A DNA stretch of 64,000 bases from Bacillota bacterium. Its GTDB lineage: Bacteria > Bacillota > Clostridia > Lachnospirales > Lachnospiraceae. Within the stretch, counting starts at the first letter, position 1. Each line of letters begins with the position of its first letter. A program made the translations under genes and the position numbers. Below the pieces are notes generated by a model, which made no database searches, was not told the DNA's origin, and was given only the letters and a program-made list of their open reading frames with translations. The stretch lies in NCBI GenBank assembly GCA_023418475.1, contig JAEZZO010000055.1, forward strand, positions 61,042-125,041. The letters are read 5' to 3'. Below, in pieces: positions 34,950 through 44,843 of the stretch.

Positions 34950-36284
34950 ATGCTACATGCAGGAAAACCATGGGAGAATGGAGTTCTCAGGGTAAAAGAA
35001 AATGGACGGTATCTTATGAACGGAAATAAGCCGTTCTTTTGGATGGGTGATACCGCGTGGTTACTTTTTCAAAAACTTAGTCTGGAAGAAACACGTATTT
35101 ATTTGAAAAACCGTAAGGAAAAAGGGTTTAATATAATTCTTGTAGATTTTATACACAATGAGGAGCAAAGAAATCGAAATGGAAGCAGAGCCATTCTAGG
35201 AAATAACTTTGACAAACCGGATCTGGAAGGTGATTATTGGAGCCATATTGACAAGGTTATGAATCTGGCCGAGGAAATGGGATTGTATATGGGTATTCTG
35301 CCGGTATGGGGAAGCAGTGTTATCAAAGGTGGAGCTCTTAACAGGGGAAATGTGGATACCTATGTTCGCTTTATAGCGGAGAGGTATCAGAAATATCCCA
35401 ACCTGGTGTGGATTTTAGGCGGAGATGTCAGGGGAGATGTGAATGAAACAGTTGTTGACCGAATGGGAGAATTACTGCGAAAGCTTAATCCCGACAAACT
35501 GATTGGATATCATCCCTTCGGAAGGACTTCCTCCTCTATGTGGCATCATAATAAGACGTGGCTGGATTTTAATATGTTTCAATCCGGCCATAGAAGATAT
35601 GACCAGGCTTCTCTTGGGGCATGGGATGATAATGCGGTAAAGGATGAGTATTACGGAGAAGATTCCTGGAGATATGTGCAAAGAGATTATGCCATGGAAC
35701 CTCTCAAACCTACCATTGACGGAGAACCCTCTTATGAACATATCCTGCAGGGATTACATGATGAGACACAGCCTTACTGGCAGACAGCAGATGTCCGCAG
35801 ATATGCCTATTGGTCAGTCTTTGCAGGTGCGTTCGGACATACGTATGGAGATAATTCTATTATGCAGTTTTTTAGGGAAGATGAGAAAAAAGGAGCCTTC
35901 GGAGTGAAGGATAGCTGGAACATGGGTCTGCATCATCCCGGTTCTTCTCAGATGTCTCATTTGTTTAAGCTTATGTCCGAGGTTGATTTTACGGTAGGAT
36001 ATTCTGCAGAGGCTTTACTGGTTGGAAAGCAGGAGGAAAAATACGGATACATATCGATCTTTGCAGGAGAAAATTTTATTTTCTGTTATACTTACAGTAG
36101 GAAGTCATTTACCTTGAAGCTAACAAAGTATCAGGATAAGCTTATGGAAGCATTCTGGTTTGATCCTGAGACAGGAATAAAAAGCTTTATCGGAGAAGTA
36201 AGTCAAACAGAATTATATAAAGTTGTTGTGCCTGGCAAAGATTATGATAAGGATTATGTATTGGCTTTGTATCAGAAAAATTAG
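34950..36284 (+). CDS. GH140-like / DUF4038 glycoside hydrolase (apiosidase-like)
   Basis: 444 residues with a DUF4038 TIM barrel starting NGKPFFWMGDTAWLLFQKL-like text, and a small C-terminal domain of the putative collagen-binding type (YSRKSFTLKL..EAFWFDPETG). Characterised relatives in GH140 are apiosidases that cut rhamnogalacturonan II side chains. Candidate catalytic acids are the Asp in WILGGDVRGD and the Glu in TIDGEPSYEH. There is no signal peptide, so it should act in the cytoplasm on imported fragments. It lies 33 bases after uxaA, in a uronate operon, which supports a pectin role. Exact specificity is inference. Confidence 0.8.
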   Translation: MLHAGKPWENGVLRVKENGRYLMNGNKPFFWMGDTAWLLFQKLSLEETRIYLKNRKEKGFNIILVDFIHNEEQRNRNGSRAILGNNFDKPDLEGDYWSHIDKVMNLAEEMGLYMGILPVWGSSVIKGGALNRGNVDTYVRFIAERYQKYPNLVWILGGDVRGDVNETVVDRMGELLRKLNPDKLIGYHPFGRTSSSMWHHNKTWLDFNMFQSGHRRYDQASLGAWDDNAVKDEYYGEDSWRYVQRDYAMEPLKPTIDGEPSYEHILQGLHDETQPYWQTADVRRYAYWSVFAGAFGHTYGDNSIMQFFREDEKKGAFGVKDSWNMGLHHPGSSQMSHLFKLMSEVDFTVGYSAEALLVGKQEEKYGYISIFAGENFIFCYTYSRKSFTLKLTKYQDKLMEAFWFDPETGIKSFIGEVSQTELYKVVVPGKDYDKDYVLALYQKN

Positions 36285-36375
36285 TGAAATATTTCGCAAC
36301 AATATATCCCGGGTATGAAAAGATGAATTAGCTGGAGAGAAATGAGTCTGTTGAGTAAATAGTTTCGGCTTTGGA

Positions 36376-36421
36376 AGTCGAGTTGACATAATCAACAAAA
36401 GATATGTTACTCGACTTTTTG
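36376..36421 (+). terminator. Terminator after the GH140-like gene
   Basis: AAGTCGAGT (36376-36384) pairs with ACTCGACTT (36409-36417), with a second possible pairing CATA/TATG inside, followed by TTTGTG. It ends the uxaB-uxaA-GH unit. The remaining 200 bases before kduI hold no clear promoter that I could pick. Confidence 0.82.
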
Positions 36422-36627
36422 TGTTGTGAATTTTAGACTTTTGAATCCATGCAACAATGTTCAAGATAATCAATATTTAGGAATGGAAAGGACAGGATTA
36501 TGCAATTTAAGTATGATATACTTCATATATACCAGACGGAATATACAGAATTATATTTCGGATACTATTATAGTGAGACATACGATATTCTACGCACAGG
36601 ATGATCGTAAGAGAAAGGGTGACAGTA

Positions 36628-37455
36628 ATGGAGGTAAGAACAGCATCTTCCGTAAAAGACGTAAAATATTATACAACGGAAAGATTAAGAGAAGAATTTC
36701 ATATTGAAGATTTATTCCATACCGGTAAGATTAAAATGGTTTATAGCCATGTTGACCGCATAATAATTGGTGGTGCAGTTCCGGCAGAACCGATTTTCCT
36801 GTCAGCAGGAGAGGAAATCCGTGCAGATTATTTTCTGCAAAGAAGAGAGATGGGAATTATTAATATAGGCGGAAAAGGTACTGTCACAGTGGATGGGATA
36901 GATTATAGCCTTTCCTGCAAGGATGGTTTGTATATTGGAATGGGAGCTAAAAGCATAACCTTTAAAAGCGATGTATCTGAGCAGCCGGCAAAATTCTATT
37001 TTAACAGTGCACCGGCACATAAAACCTATCCAACCGTACTCATTAAGCCGGAAAATTGTATTCAGGTGGAGCTTGGTTCGATGGAAGAATCTAATCACCG
37101 TGTTATTACCAAATATATTCTTCCCGGACAGGTAGAGAGCTGTCAGCTGGTTATGGGAATGACAAGTTTAAAACCAGGCAGTGTCTGGAATTCAATGCCG
37201 TGTCATACGCATGACAGAAGAATGGAGGTTTATCTATACTTCGAACTGCCGGCAGATGCAATTGTATTTCATTATATGGGAGAACCTTCTGAGACAAGGC
37301 ATATCGTAATGCATAATGAAGAAGCGGTTATTTCCCCCAGCTGGTCGATCCATGCAGGTTCCGGTACAAAAGCATATACCTTTATCTGGGGTATGGTAGG
37401 AGAAAACCAGGATTTTGATGATATGGACAAGGTTAATACATTGAATTTAAGATAA
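36628..37455 (+). CDS. kduI: 5-keto-4-deoxyuronate isomerase
   Basis: 275 residues, the expected length. It isomerises 5-keto-4-deoxyuronate, the spontaneous product of unsaturated uronates from pectate lyase action, to 2,5-diketo-3-deoxygluconate. The cupin metal site is visible as MPCHTHDRRMEVYLYF and WSIHAGSGT. I chose ATG 36628 (MEVRTASSVKD) because AAAGGGTG lies upstream and KduI proteins begin there; an ATG at 36601 would add nine residues. It is followed after 69 bases by kduD. Confidence 0.95.
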   Translation: MEVRTASSVKDVKYYTTERLREEFHIEDLFHTGKIKMVYSHVDRIIIGGAVPAEPIFLSAGEEIRADYFLQRREMGIINIGGKGTVTVDGIDYSLSCKDGLYIGMGAKSITFKSDVSEQPAKFYFNSAPAHKTYPTVLIKPENCIQVELGSMEESNHRVITKYILPGQVESCQLVMGMTSLKPGSVWNSMPCHTHDRRMEVYLYFELPADAIVFHYMGEPSETRHIVMHNEEAVISPSWSIHAGSGTKAYTFIWGMVGENQDFDDMDKVNTLNLR

Positions 37456-37524
37456 TTGCTAACTGTTATATCGAAGAAACAAATATCATGGTAACTGCCA
37501 GACGGCAGGATGGAGGTTAATAGG

Positions 37525-38304
37525 ATGAAGCAATTTTCACTGGAAGGAAAAATCGCCCTGATTACAGGAGCCTCTTATGGAATTGGCTTTGCAATTGCAT
37601 GTGCCTATGCACAGGCAGGTGCTGTAATCTGCTTTAATGATATCAAACAGGAATTGGTAGATAAGGGAATAGAGGCATATAAGGAAAAAGGGATTAATGC
37701 ACATGGCTATGTATGTGATGTGACTAAGGAAGATCAGGTCAATGCCATGGTGAAGATTATCGATAATGAGATTGGAATAATAGATATTCTTGTGAATAAT
37801 GCAGGAATTATAAAGCGTATTCCAATGTGTGATATGAGTGCGGAAGAATTCCGCCAAGTGATAGACGTGGATTTAAACGCACCCTTTATCGTTTCCAAAG
37901 CAGTAATTCCGGGTATGATAAAGAGCGGACATGGGAAGATCATAAACATTTGCTCCATGATGAGCGAATTAGGAAGAGAAACAGTATCCGCCTATGCCGC
38001 CGCGAAGGGTGGACTAAAGATGCTTACAAAGAATATTGCTTCCGAATACGGAGAATATAACATTCAGTGTAATGGTATCGGACCCGGCTATATTGCGACA
38101 CCGCAGACAGCACCGCTTCGGACAGAAGGACATCCCTTCAACAGTTTTATTATCTCAAAAACCCCGGCAGCCCGTTGGGGAACTCCTGAGGATTTAATGG
38201 GACCGGCAGTATTTCTTGCATCCGAGGCATCTGATTTTGTAAATGGTCATATACTCTATGTGGATGGCGGTATTCTGGCTTATATCGGCAAACAGCCCTC
38301 CTAG
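37525..38304 (+). CDS. kduD: 2-dehydro-3-deoxy-D-gluconate 5-dehydrogenase
   Basis: 259-residue short-chain dehydrogenase. The NAD site is LITGASYGIGFAIA, the substrate-site Ser is in ICSMMSE and the catalytic pair is YAAAKGG; the C-terminus is VNGHILYVDGGI. It reduces 2,5-diketo-3-deoxygluconate to 2-keto-3-deoxygluconate, the point where it meets the uxa route. ATG 37525 has GGAGG eight bases upstream; ATG 37510 would place that site inside the gene. kduI-kduD form a two-gene operon ended by the terminator at 38327. Confidence 0.95.
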   Translation: MKQFSLEGKIALITGASYGIGFAIACAYAQAGAVICFNDIKQELVDKGIEAYKEKGINAHGYVCDVTKEDQVNAMVKIIDNEIGIIDILVNNAGIIKRIPMCDMSAEEFRQVIDVDLNAPFIVSKAVIPGMIKSGHGKIINICSMMSELGRETVSAYAAAKGGLKMLTKNIASEYGEYNIQCNGIGPGYIATPQTAPLRTEGHPFNSFIISKTPAARWGTPEDLMGPAVFLASEASDFVNGHILYVDGGILAYIGKQPS

Positions 38305-38326
38305 ATCTACATGGCTGGATAGAAGA

Positions 38327-38373
38327 ACAAACAGACAGTGTTAGTAAAACCTTTCGCTGTCTGTTTGTTTTGT
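38327..38373 (+). terminator. Terminator after kduI-kduD
   Basis: AACAAACAGACAG (38327-38339) pairs perfectly with CTGTCTGTTTGTT (38357-38369), followed by TTGTT. Loop 17 bases. Confidence 0.88.
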
Positions 38374-38529
38374 TAGTAAATTAATGATTTTACTAGGCTG
38401 ACCGGATTTATTGTGTTATAATTTGTTATATTCTAAAGCAGAGATTTGGTTATAATAAGTTTGATACTGCTGCAGGATTATATCATACCAGATCATCGCA
38501 AGCACTACACATAACCTAGGAGGAATAAC

Positions 38530-39417
38530 ATGATAATTGGTGGCATTGAAGCCGGCGGTACAAAAATGGTTTGTGCAATCGGTAATGAAAAAGGAGAAAT
38601 AATTAAGCGAACCTCAATTCCGACGGAGACACCGAAGGAAACAGTTCCAAAATTAATCGAATTCTTTCAGCCAGAGAACATTGAAGCACTTGGTATTGGT
38701 TGTTTTGGACCGATCGATTTAAACCGTAATTCGGCAACCTATGGATCGATTACCAGTACACCAAAGCTTCCCTGGCAGAATTACAATATTGTACAGATAT
38801 TTAGGGAGGCATTGAAGGTACCGGTTGGTTTTGATACAGATGTGAATGGTGCAATTCTAGGAGAAGCAACCTGGGGGGCCGCGAAAAACTGCGACGTAGC
38901 AATTTATATCACGATTGGTACAGGAGTCGGAGTAGGGATCTGTATAGATGGAAAACCGCTTCATGGCATGGTTCATCCGGAAGCAGGCCATATATTGATG
39001 AACAGACATAACGAGGATACTTTTAAGGGACATTGCCCATATCATTCCAATTGTCTGGAGGGAATGGCGGCAGGACCTGCAATCGAAGCTCGTTGGGGTC
39101 AGAAGGCAGCCAGTTTGACTGACAGACCTAAGGTGTGGGAAATGGAGGCATATTATATCGCACAGGCAATTACGGACTATGTACTGACCCTTTCCCCGAA
39201 TAAAGTAATTCTTTGGGGCGGTGTTATGCATCAGCCGCAGTTATTTCCGCTAGTCAGAAAATATGTTGTTGAGAATCTAAATGGATATGTTAACGCAGAT
39301 CAGATTCTTAAGGATATAGATAATTACATCATTGCACCTGCACTTGGTGACGACCCTGGAATTAAAGGAGCCTTAAAGCTGGGTTATGATGAATGGGTGC
39401 TATCTAACAATATTTAG
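38530..39417 (+). CDS. ROK family sugar kinase (fructokinase-like)
   Basis: 295 residues. The ATP loop is GGIEAGGTKMVCAIG, the catalytic Asp is in PVGFDTDVNGAILGE, and the zinc-site region reads HPEAGHILMNRH..GHCPYHSNCLEG, as in the Bacillus fructokinases GmuE/YdhR. It would phosphorylate fructose or a related hexose with ATP. A uronate-linked substrate is possible because kduD is just upstream, but 2-keto-3-deoxygluconate kinases are normally of the PfkB family, so I would not call it KdgK. AGGAGG precedes the ATG. Its stop overlaps the end of the converging AraC gene by about four bases. Confidence 0.85.
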   Translation: MIIGGIEAGGTKMVCAIGNEKGEIIKRTSIPTETPKETVPKLIEFFQPENIEALGIGCFGPIDLNRNSATYGSITSTPKLPWQNYNIVQIFREALKVPVGFDTDVNGAILGEATWGAAKNCDVAIYITIGTGVGVGICIDGKPLHGMVHPEAGHILMNRHNEDTFKGHCPYHSNCLEGMAAGPAIEARWGQKAASLTDRPKVWEMEAYYIAQAITDYVLTLSPNKVILWGGVMHQPQLFPLVRKYVVENLNGYVNADQILKDIDNYIIAPALGDDPGIKGALKLGYDEWVLSNNI

Positions 39418-40382
39418 CGGTGTTCTTTACGATATTGTGCCGGACTCATATGGTATACATTCCGAAACACAGTATAAAAGCTGCTTTTATCCTTATATCC
39501 GATAAATTCAACAATCTGATCCACTTTATAATCAGTGTACAGCAGATAATTTAGTGCATTCTGTAATTTAATCGTTACAATCAGCTGCCGGAAGGTCTGC
39601 CCGAGCTCCCTGTGAATTAGGAAGGACAGATATTTTGGATGATAATTAAAGTGTGCGGCGACAGACTGTATACTGACTGTCTGGTAATTCAGATAGATAT
39701 GATCAATAATATCAGCCATGGCAGAATTACCATGGCTTGATTTTGCCTTATAATCCCGTAAGAGAAAGGAAAAGATGAGAGTAAGTACGGATTCTATGAT
39801 CACATAGCTATATTCCGTTTTATTCAAATATTCCTTCAGCAGAAGCTCAATAAAATGGTCAATATCAGGGTCAGCATGCGACAGATAAAGAAAGGGAGGC
39901 TGCTTTTCGTTTTCAATACGGTAACGGATAAAAAATGCATTCAAAACAGCATCTTTAAATAAAATTCGAAAAATGGATTTTTCAAAAAGATCCTTTGGTA
40001 AAACGATATTGAGGATTAAATCCGTGCTCTCGGTATATTTTTTAAAAGAATGAATTGCATTCGGATTCATAACACAGAGCTGTCCTTCCTGGAGGGGGAT
40101 CTCTTGGTGATTGATTACACCAATGGGGGTACCCTTGCAGACATAAATTATTTCAAAAAAATCATGAAAATGTACCATATTATTGGCTCCTTCACGATGA
40201 AAGGACAGAAAGAGCGGCGTGCCGGGGTCTTTGAAAAAACCTATAGCAGGTAAAAGAATAGGAGTTTTACCACTAGCCTCTCTTACATCCATGTTAAAGT
40301 GTGCAACATGAATATTCTTAGTATTTTCTTCCTCGATCTTATTGGTATGTCTCCATAATTCCTCTATTAATATTTGATTCAT
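39414..40382 (-). CDS. AraC family regulator (cupin plus HTH) next to rhamnosidase
   Basis: 322 residues. The N-terminal half is a cupin-like sensor (FHREGANNMVHFHDFFEIIYVCKG), and the C-terminal half carries the paired AraC helix-turn-helix (VSIQSVAAHFNYHPKYLSFLIHRELG and VDQIVEFIGYKDKSSFYTVFRNVY). It is divergent from the GH78 rhamnosidase gene across 238 bases and is its likely activator, responding to rhamnose or an oligosaccharide; that is inference from the arrangement. It converges on the ROK kinase gene with a few bases of overlap. Confidence 0.9.
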   Translation of the reverse strand: MNQILIEELWRHTNKIEEENTKNIHVAHFNMDVREASGKTPILLPAIGFFKDPGTPLFLSFHREGANNMVHFHDFFEIIYVCKGTPIGVINHQEIPLQEGQLCVMNPNAIHSFKKYTESTDLILNIVLPKDLFEKSIFRILFKDAVLNAFFIRYRIENEKQPPFLYLSHADPDIDHFIELLLKEYLNKTEYSYVIIESVLTLIFSFLLRDYKAKSSHGNSAMADIIDHIYLNYQTVSIQSVAAHFNYHPKYLSFLIHRELGQTFRQLIVTIKLQNALNYLLYTDYKVDQIVEFIGYKDKSSFYTVFRNVYHMSPAQYRKEHR

Positions 40383-40620
40383 AATATCTTACCTCATAAC
40401 ACTATAATAGTTACCTTGAATGATTTCATAAATATAGAAGATATTATATAATAGAAAACAGAAAATAGCTATATTGACATATAGATATAACAAAGATTGG
40501 CTATTGGCAGGCATAGTTATCAGTGTTGTAGGGAATGGTAAGCATAACAAGCTGTATCGGAAGTAGGAAGAAGAGATAGGATAAGATGAGCGTACTAACA
40601 GCGCAGGAAGGAAGAAGAAT

Positions 40621-43527
40621 ATGAAAATAGTATCATGCAAGACAAACCACATGGTAAATCCGCTTGGATTTAGCATGGAGCATGCAACAATTTCCTGGAT
40701 TGCAGAGGAAACATCCTCTAAGAAGCAAGTAGCTGCACAGGTGATTGTGGCAAAGAATCCAGACTTAAGCGAGGTGATCTATGACAGCGGTAAGGATGAA
40801 AAACTCTCCAATCTGGCATATGATCTTCCGATTGATCTAGCGCCATATACAAGATATTTCTGGATGGTGAAAGTATGGGGAGATAAGGGGGATGAGGCTG
40901 CTTCCCTGGTAAATTGGTTTGAGACCGGTAAAAGAGAGGATGGCTGGCAGGCTGTATGGATCACACCGGAATGGGAGGATAATAGTATCCATCCTTACTT
41001 AAGAACATCTTTTACCATAGATGGGCCGGTAAAGTCAGCAAGAGCCTATGTCACAGGTATGGGGTTGTATGAGCTGCAAATAAACGGAGAGAAGGCCGGA
41101 ACAGAATATCTGACTCCGCATTGCAGTGCCTATGATGCCTGGATCCAATATCAAACTTATGATATAACAGACATGTTAAAGGTTGGCAGCAATGCAGTTG
41201 GTGCAATGCTGGCGAATGGATGGGCAAAGGGACGCTTTGGAACCTTTGGGGATTTTAATACGCCTTACTGTAATTTTTTTGCTTTGCTATGTGAACTGCG
41301 TATTACCATGGAAGATGGAAGTGTTCGTATCATCGGTACGGATACGGATTGGAGATGCAAACCATCTCCGGTGATAGCGGATGGCATTTATGACGGAGAA
41401 ATCTATGATACTTCTTTCGAAATTCCAGGCTGGTCAAGAGCGGATTATGATTTTTCCGCCTGGGATAGAGTAAAAGAATTTAATCCGGTGGGACTGGGGG
41501 AAGTAAAGGATAGGCTCTCTCTTCCGGTAGTTGTTAAGGAGATAATAAAACCAGTGCAGTTAATACGTACTCCGGCAGGTGAATTGGTACTGGATATGGG
41601 ACAGAATATGGTAGGCTGGCTGCGTATTCATATCCTTGAGCCAAAGGGAGTACAGATTAAAATAACACATGGTGAAGTACTTCAGGAGAATAATTTTTAC
41701 CGTGACAATCTTCGAACTGCTAAAGCAGAATATATTTATACCGCGGATGGCTCTGACCGGATCATTGAACCTGGTTTCACTTATTACGGCTTCCGCTATG
41801 CAAAGCTGGAAGGTTTCACGGAGCCTGTTAATATGCTAGACTTTACAGGCTGTGTTGTATATTCGGATTTGGAGGAAACAGGAAAAATAGAGACTTCCGA
41901 TCCTTACGTAAATCGTTTGTTCCTGAATGCGATGTGGGGACAAAAGGGTAATTTCTTAGATGTTCCGACGGATTGTCCGCAAAGAGATGAGAGAATGGGA
42001 TGGACAGGAGATACCGAGGTTTTTTCCGGTACAGCCTCGTTTAATATGGACACGTATGCTTTTTATATTAAATTCATGCAGGATCTTTATGAGGAACAAA
42101 AATTCTGTGACGGTATGGTGGCAAGTGTAGTACCAACCTTTACACAGCATAAGAGTCCGGAGTCAAGCTTTGCTGGAGGCGGAGCCTGTGCCTGGGGAGA
42201 TGCGGCAACTGTTGTACCCTGGGAGGTATATCTACATTTTGGAGATAAAACAATTCTTGAGAGGCAATATGCAAGTATGAAGGCCTGGGTTGACTGGATC
42301 AGGAAGCAGGATCAGAAATCCGGAGACAGGAAGCTTTGGACAGTGGGATTCCACTTTGGTGATTGGCTCGCACTGGACGGTCCGGTCAAAGGCGGTGTAC
42401 TGGGAGGAACAGATAACGGTCTGCTAGCTTCGGCATATTATAGACTTTCTACCAATATTTTGTCCAAGACAGCAAAAGTGCTGGGTATCACCCCGGACGC
42501 CGAATTTTATGGAAAACTCAGCAAGGAAATTCAAGAGGCGATTAGGAATGAGTATTTCTCTAAAAACGGACGTTCTACGATAAATACCCAGACGGCGCAT
42601 GTGGTAGCTCTGCATTTTGACCTGGTGGCACCAGAAGTAAGAGGCAGGGTTTTAAGAGACTTACAGGCACTTCTCAGAAAAGATGGGATGCACTTGAAAA
42701 CAGGTTTTATTGGGACTCCCTATTTATGCAGGTCACTATCGGATAACGGAGATTCTGACAGTGCATACCAATTGTTTTTACAGGAGGATTATCCGAGCTG
42801 GCTGTATGAGGTGATTATGGGTGCCACTACAATCTGGGAACGATGGAATTCCATTTTACCGGATGGCAGGATATCAGGTACTGATATGAATTCCTTAAAT
42901 CATTATGCTTACGGCTCCATTATTGAGTGGATGTACCGTCATATGTGCGGTATTAACCCGGTTGAGGAGGCCCCCGGATTTAGGAAATTTATTCTTAAGC
43001 CGGATGTAAACGGAAAGCTTTTCTATGCAAAAGCAAGCTTAAGGTCAGCAATGGGATATATTGAGAGTGGCTGGACAAGGGAAGCAGATGAAACATTAAC
43101 GATAAAGGCAGTTGTTCCCTTTGCCAGTGAAGCACAGCTATATCTCCCGGATTGTGAATTATCCGGAGTGAAAGGAATAGAAAATTATCAGGCGGAGCAG
43201 GCGGGAAACAAGGTTAAGGTACTATTAGATGCTGGAACATATACCTTCTCTTACAAGCCGACGAAAAATTATATGATTTCTTATTCCTTGGAGACCCCAA
43301 TCCGTGAACTGCTTTCCGTTCCTGAGATAAAGGCATTAATGCAAGAAATGATACCGCAGCTGCTGCGTTCGGCAGAAGGAGATATGGGTATGGAACTACC
43401 CTACAGCATTGCCGAAATAACGAAGGGAGGGGATCCTTTCATGGTGAGGATGCTGCTAGGAGATGCAGACTTAAAGGCATTTGAGGAGAAGCTTATGGCA
43501 GTGCCGGTCAGGATTAGAAGAATATAG
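40621..43527 (+). CDS. GH78 alpha-L-rhamnosidase
   Basis: 968 residues with standard GH78 order: N-terminal Fn3/beta domains (about 1-320, with CSAYDAWIQYQTYDITDML), a concanavalin-like domain with LVLDMGQNMVGWLRI, the (alpha/alpha)6 barrel with DCPQRDERMGWTGDTEVF and GFHFGDWLALDG, the conserved ATTIWERWNSI, and a C-terminal beta domain. The Glu in DERMGW and the Glu in IWERW are the expected catalytic residues. The last ~75 residues, after the normal beta domain, form an extra tail that ends in ALMQEMIPQLL-type helices. No signal peptide, so it acts on imported rhamnosides. Confidence 0.94.
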   Translation: MKIVSCKTNHMVNPLGFSMEHATISWIAEETSSKKQVAAQVIVAKNPDLSEVIYDSGKDEKLSNLAYDLPIDLAPYTRYFWMVKVWGDKGDEAASLVNWFETGKREDGWQAVWITPEWEDNSIHPYLRTSFTIDGPVKSARAYVTGMGLYELQINGEKAGTEYLTPHCSAYDAWIQYQTYDITDMLKVGSNAVGAMLANGWAKGRFGTFGDFNTPYCNFFALLCELRITMEDGSVRIIGTDTDWRCKPSPVIADGIYDGEIYDTSFEIPGWSRADYDFSAWDRVKEFNPVGLGEVKDRLSLPVVVKEIIKPVQLIRTPAGELVLDMGQNMVGWLRIHILEPKGVQIKITHGEVLQENNFYRDNLRTAKAEYIYTADGSDRIIEPGFTYYGFRYAKLEGFTEPVNMLDFTGCVVYSDLEETGKIETSDPYVNRLFLNAMWGQKGNFLDVPTDCPQRDERMGWTGDTEVFSGTASFNMDTYAFYIKFMQDLYEEQKFCDGMVASVVPTFTQHKSPESSFAGGGACAWGDAATVVPWEVYLHFGDKTILERQYASMKAWVDWIRKQDQKSGDRKLWTVGFHFGDWLALDGPVKGGVLGGTDNGLLASAYYRLSTNILSKTAKVLGITPDAEFYGKLSKEIQEAIRNEYFSKNGRSTINTQTAHVVALHFDLVAPEVRGRVLRDLQALLRKDGMHLKTGFIGTPYLCRSLSDNGDSDSAYQLFLQEDYPSWLYEVIMGATTIWERWNSILPDGRISGTDMNSLNHYAYGSIIEWMYRHMCGINPVEEAPGFRKFILKPDVNGKLFYAKASLRSAMGYIESGWTREADETLTIKAVVPFASEAQLYLPDCELSGVKGIENYQAEQAGNKVKVLLDAGTYTFSYKPTKNYMISYSLETPIRELLSVPEIKALMQEMIPQLLRSAEGDMGMELPYSIAEITKGGDPFMVRMLLGDADLKAFEEKLMAVPVRIRRI

Positions 43528-43584
43528 CAACTCAGAATGCCGCTATGTAATAACATTAAAGTATTCCATGAAATAATATAAGTA

Positions 43585-43627
43585 AGGCTATCGTATTCGA
43601 ATACATTTTCAATACGATAGCTTTTTT
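43585..43627 (+). terminator. Terminator after rhamnosidase gene
   Basis: AGGCTATCGTATT (43585-43597) pairs with AATACGATAGCTT (43611-43623), followed by TTTT. Confidence 0.9.
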
Positions 43628-43744
43628 GCACTTATGTCATATTTGAGGATAGGAAAAGTCATATGAAAGGATTGTATTCGTACCGTAAATATTTACAATA
43701 TAAACTATTATGAATTCGTTATCTAGATAAGGGAGAAGCTTAAA

Positions 43745-44752
43745 ATGAAAAGCAGGACGAAAAATTTATTATCGAAGGAAGAGATAACAAAACTTGTAAA
43801 GGTTAACTTTGGTGATACATGTGAGGTCGGGACCATTACGGAGTTGAAAGGAGGTATGTTTAATTCTGCATATCTGGTGGAACGTGTGAAAGAAAAAGAT
43901 AAAATTGTACTTAAAGTATCAATTGCACCAGGAACGAAAACATTAACGTATGAAAAGGATCCCATGCCCACAGAAGTAGAGGTTTATAAGCGAATAGCAC
44001 AGTGCACACAGATACCAGCTCCGAGGCTGCTAAGTTATGATTTTAGTAAAAAGGTAATCCCGTGCAATTATTTTTTCATGACGGCACTGAAAGGTGTTGC
44101 GATGAATAAGGTTATGAAAAACATCAGTAAAGATAATCTGGAAAGTATTAAAATAGAGGTTGCCTCCTATTTTGCTCAGTTACACCGGATTAATGGCGAA
44201 TATTTTGGATATTTTACAGATGATCCAAAATACTGGTTTAGCACTTGGAAGGAAGCCTTTTTACATATGATGGAGATGCTTATAGCAGATGGTATAGCGC
44301 ATCATGTTAAAATGCCCTACGCCAGAATTGGAAAGATATTGAAGCAGAAGGCCCTATACTTGGATGCGGTGAAAAATCCGTCCTTAATTGATTATGATTT
44401 ATGGACCGGTAATATTTTTCTGATAGAGCAGAAGGATCAATATGTGATAGAGGGAATTATCGATTTTGAGCGTGCGTTCTGGGGAGACCCGCTGGCTGAT
44501 TTTCCGGCGGCTTTTCTACTACTTAAGAATATTAAGGAGGAGAGAAGCTTCTGGAAGGCTTATACGAAAGCTGCCAGGATAAATCCCGATATTACGAAGG
44601 AGGATGAAATCCGTTTGGACTTATATTCTCTTTATATCTCAATGATTATGGCTGCGGAAACCTTTCGATATGATCTCATTTATGCATTTCTCCAAGGGGC
44701 TTTTGCAAGGCATCATATTATGAAATTCCTGAAAAGATTAGAAAAAGATTAA
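43745..44752 (+). CDS. Aminoglycoside phosphotransferase-fold kinase
   Basis: 335 residues of the APH/choline kinase-like family. Nucleotide-lobe text KGGMFNSAYLV and KIVLKVSIAP is followed by a catalytic loop LIDYDLWTGNIF (the usual His-Gly-Asp-x-x is Asp-Tyr-Asp-Leu-Trp) and a metal-binding IIDFERAFWGDPLADF. It would phosphorylate a small hydroxylated molecule. The substrate cannot be told, and family membership alone is not evidence of antibiotic resistance. AAGGGAGAAG precedes the ATG. It lies 91 bases before the MATE exporter gene. Confidence 0.82.
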   Translation: MKSRTKNLLSKEEITKLVKVNFGDTCEVGTITELKGGMFNSAYLVERVKEKDKIVLKVSIAPGTKTLTYEKDPMPTEVEVYKRIAQCTQIPAPRLLSYDFSKKVIPCNYFFMTALKGVAMNKVMKNISKDNLESIKIEVASYFAQLHRINGEYFGYFTDDPKYWFSTWKEAFLHMMEMLIADGIAHHVKMPYARIGKILKQKALYLDAVKNPSLIDYDLWTGNIFLIEQKDQYVIEGIIDFERAFWGDPLADFPAAFLLLKNIKEERSFWKAYTKAARINPDITKEDEIRLDLYSLYISMIMAAETFRYDLIYAFLQGAFARHHIMKFLKRLEKD

Positions 44753-44843
44753 TGGTAAGATAGCCAGGAAGGAGATCTGGGTTAGTGCTTTTTTAACATT
44801 AAGTTATCCGCAGTTTGAGGCATAGGAAAGGCTAGGATATAAT

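Noticed and set aside
36426..36707. 93-residue frame overlapping the kduI start
   Set aside because: It runs in another frame into kduI, has poor composition and lacks a good ribosome site.
38530..39417. 2-keto-3-deoxygluconate kinase (KdgK) for the ROK gene
   Set aside because: KdgK enzymes are PfkB-type; this protein carries ROK motifs and a fructokinase-like zinc region.
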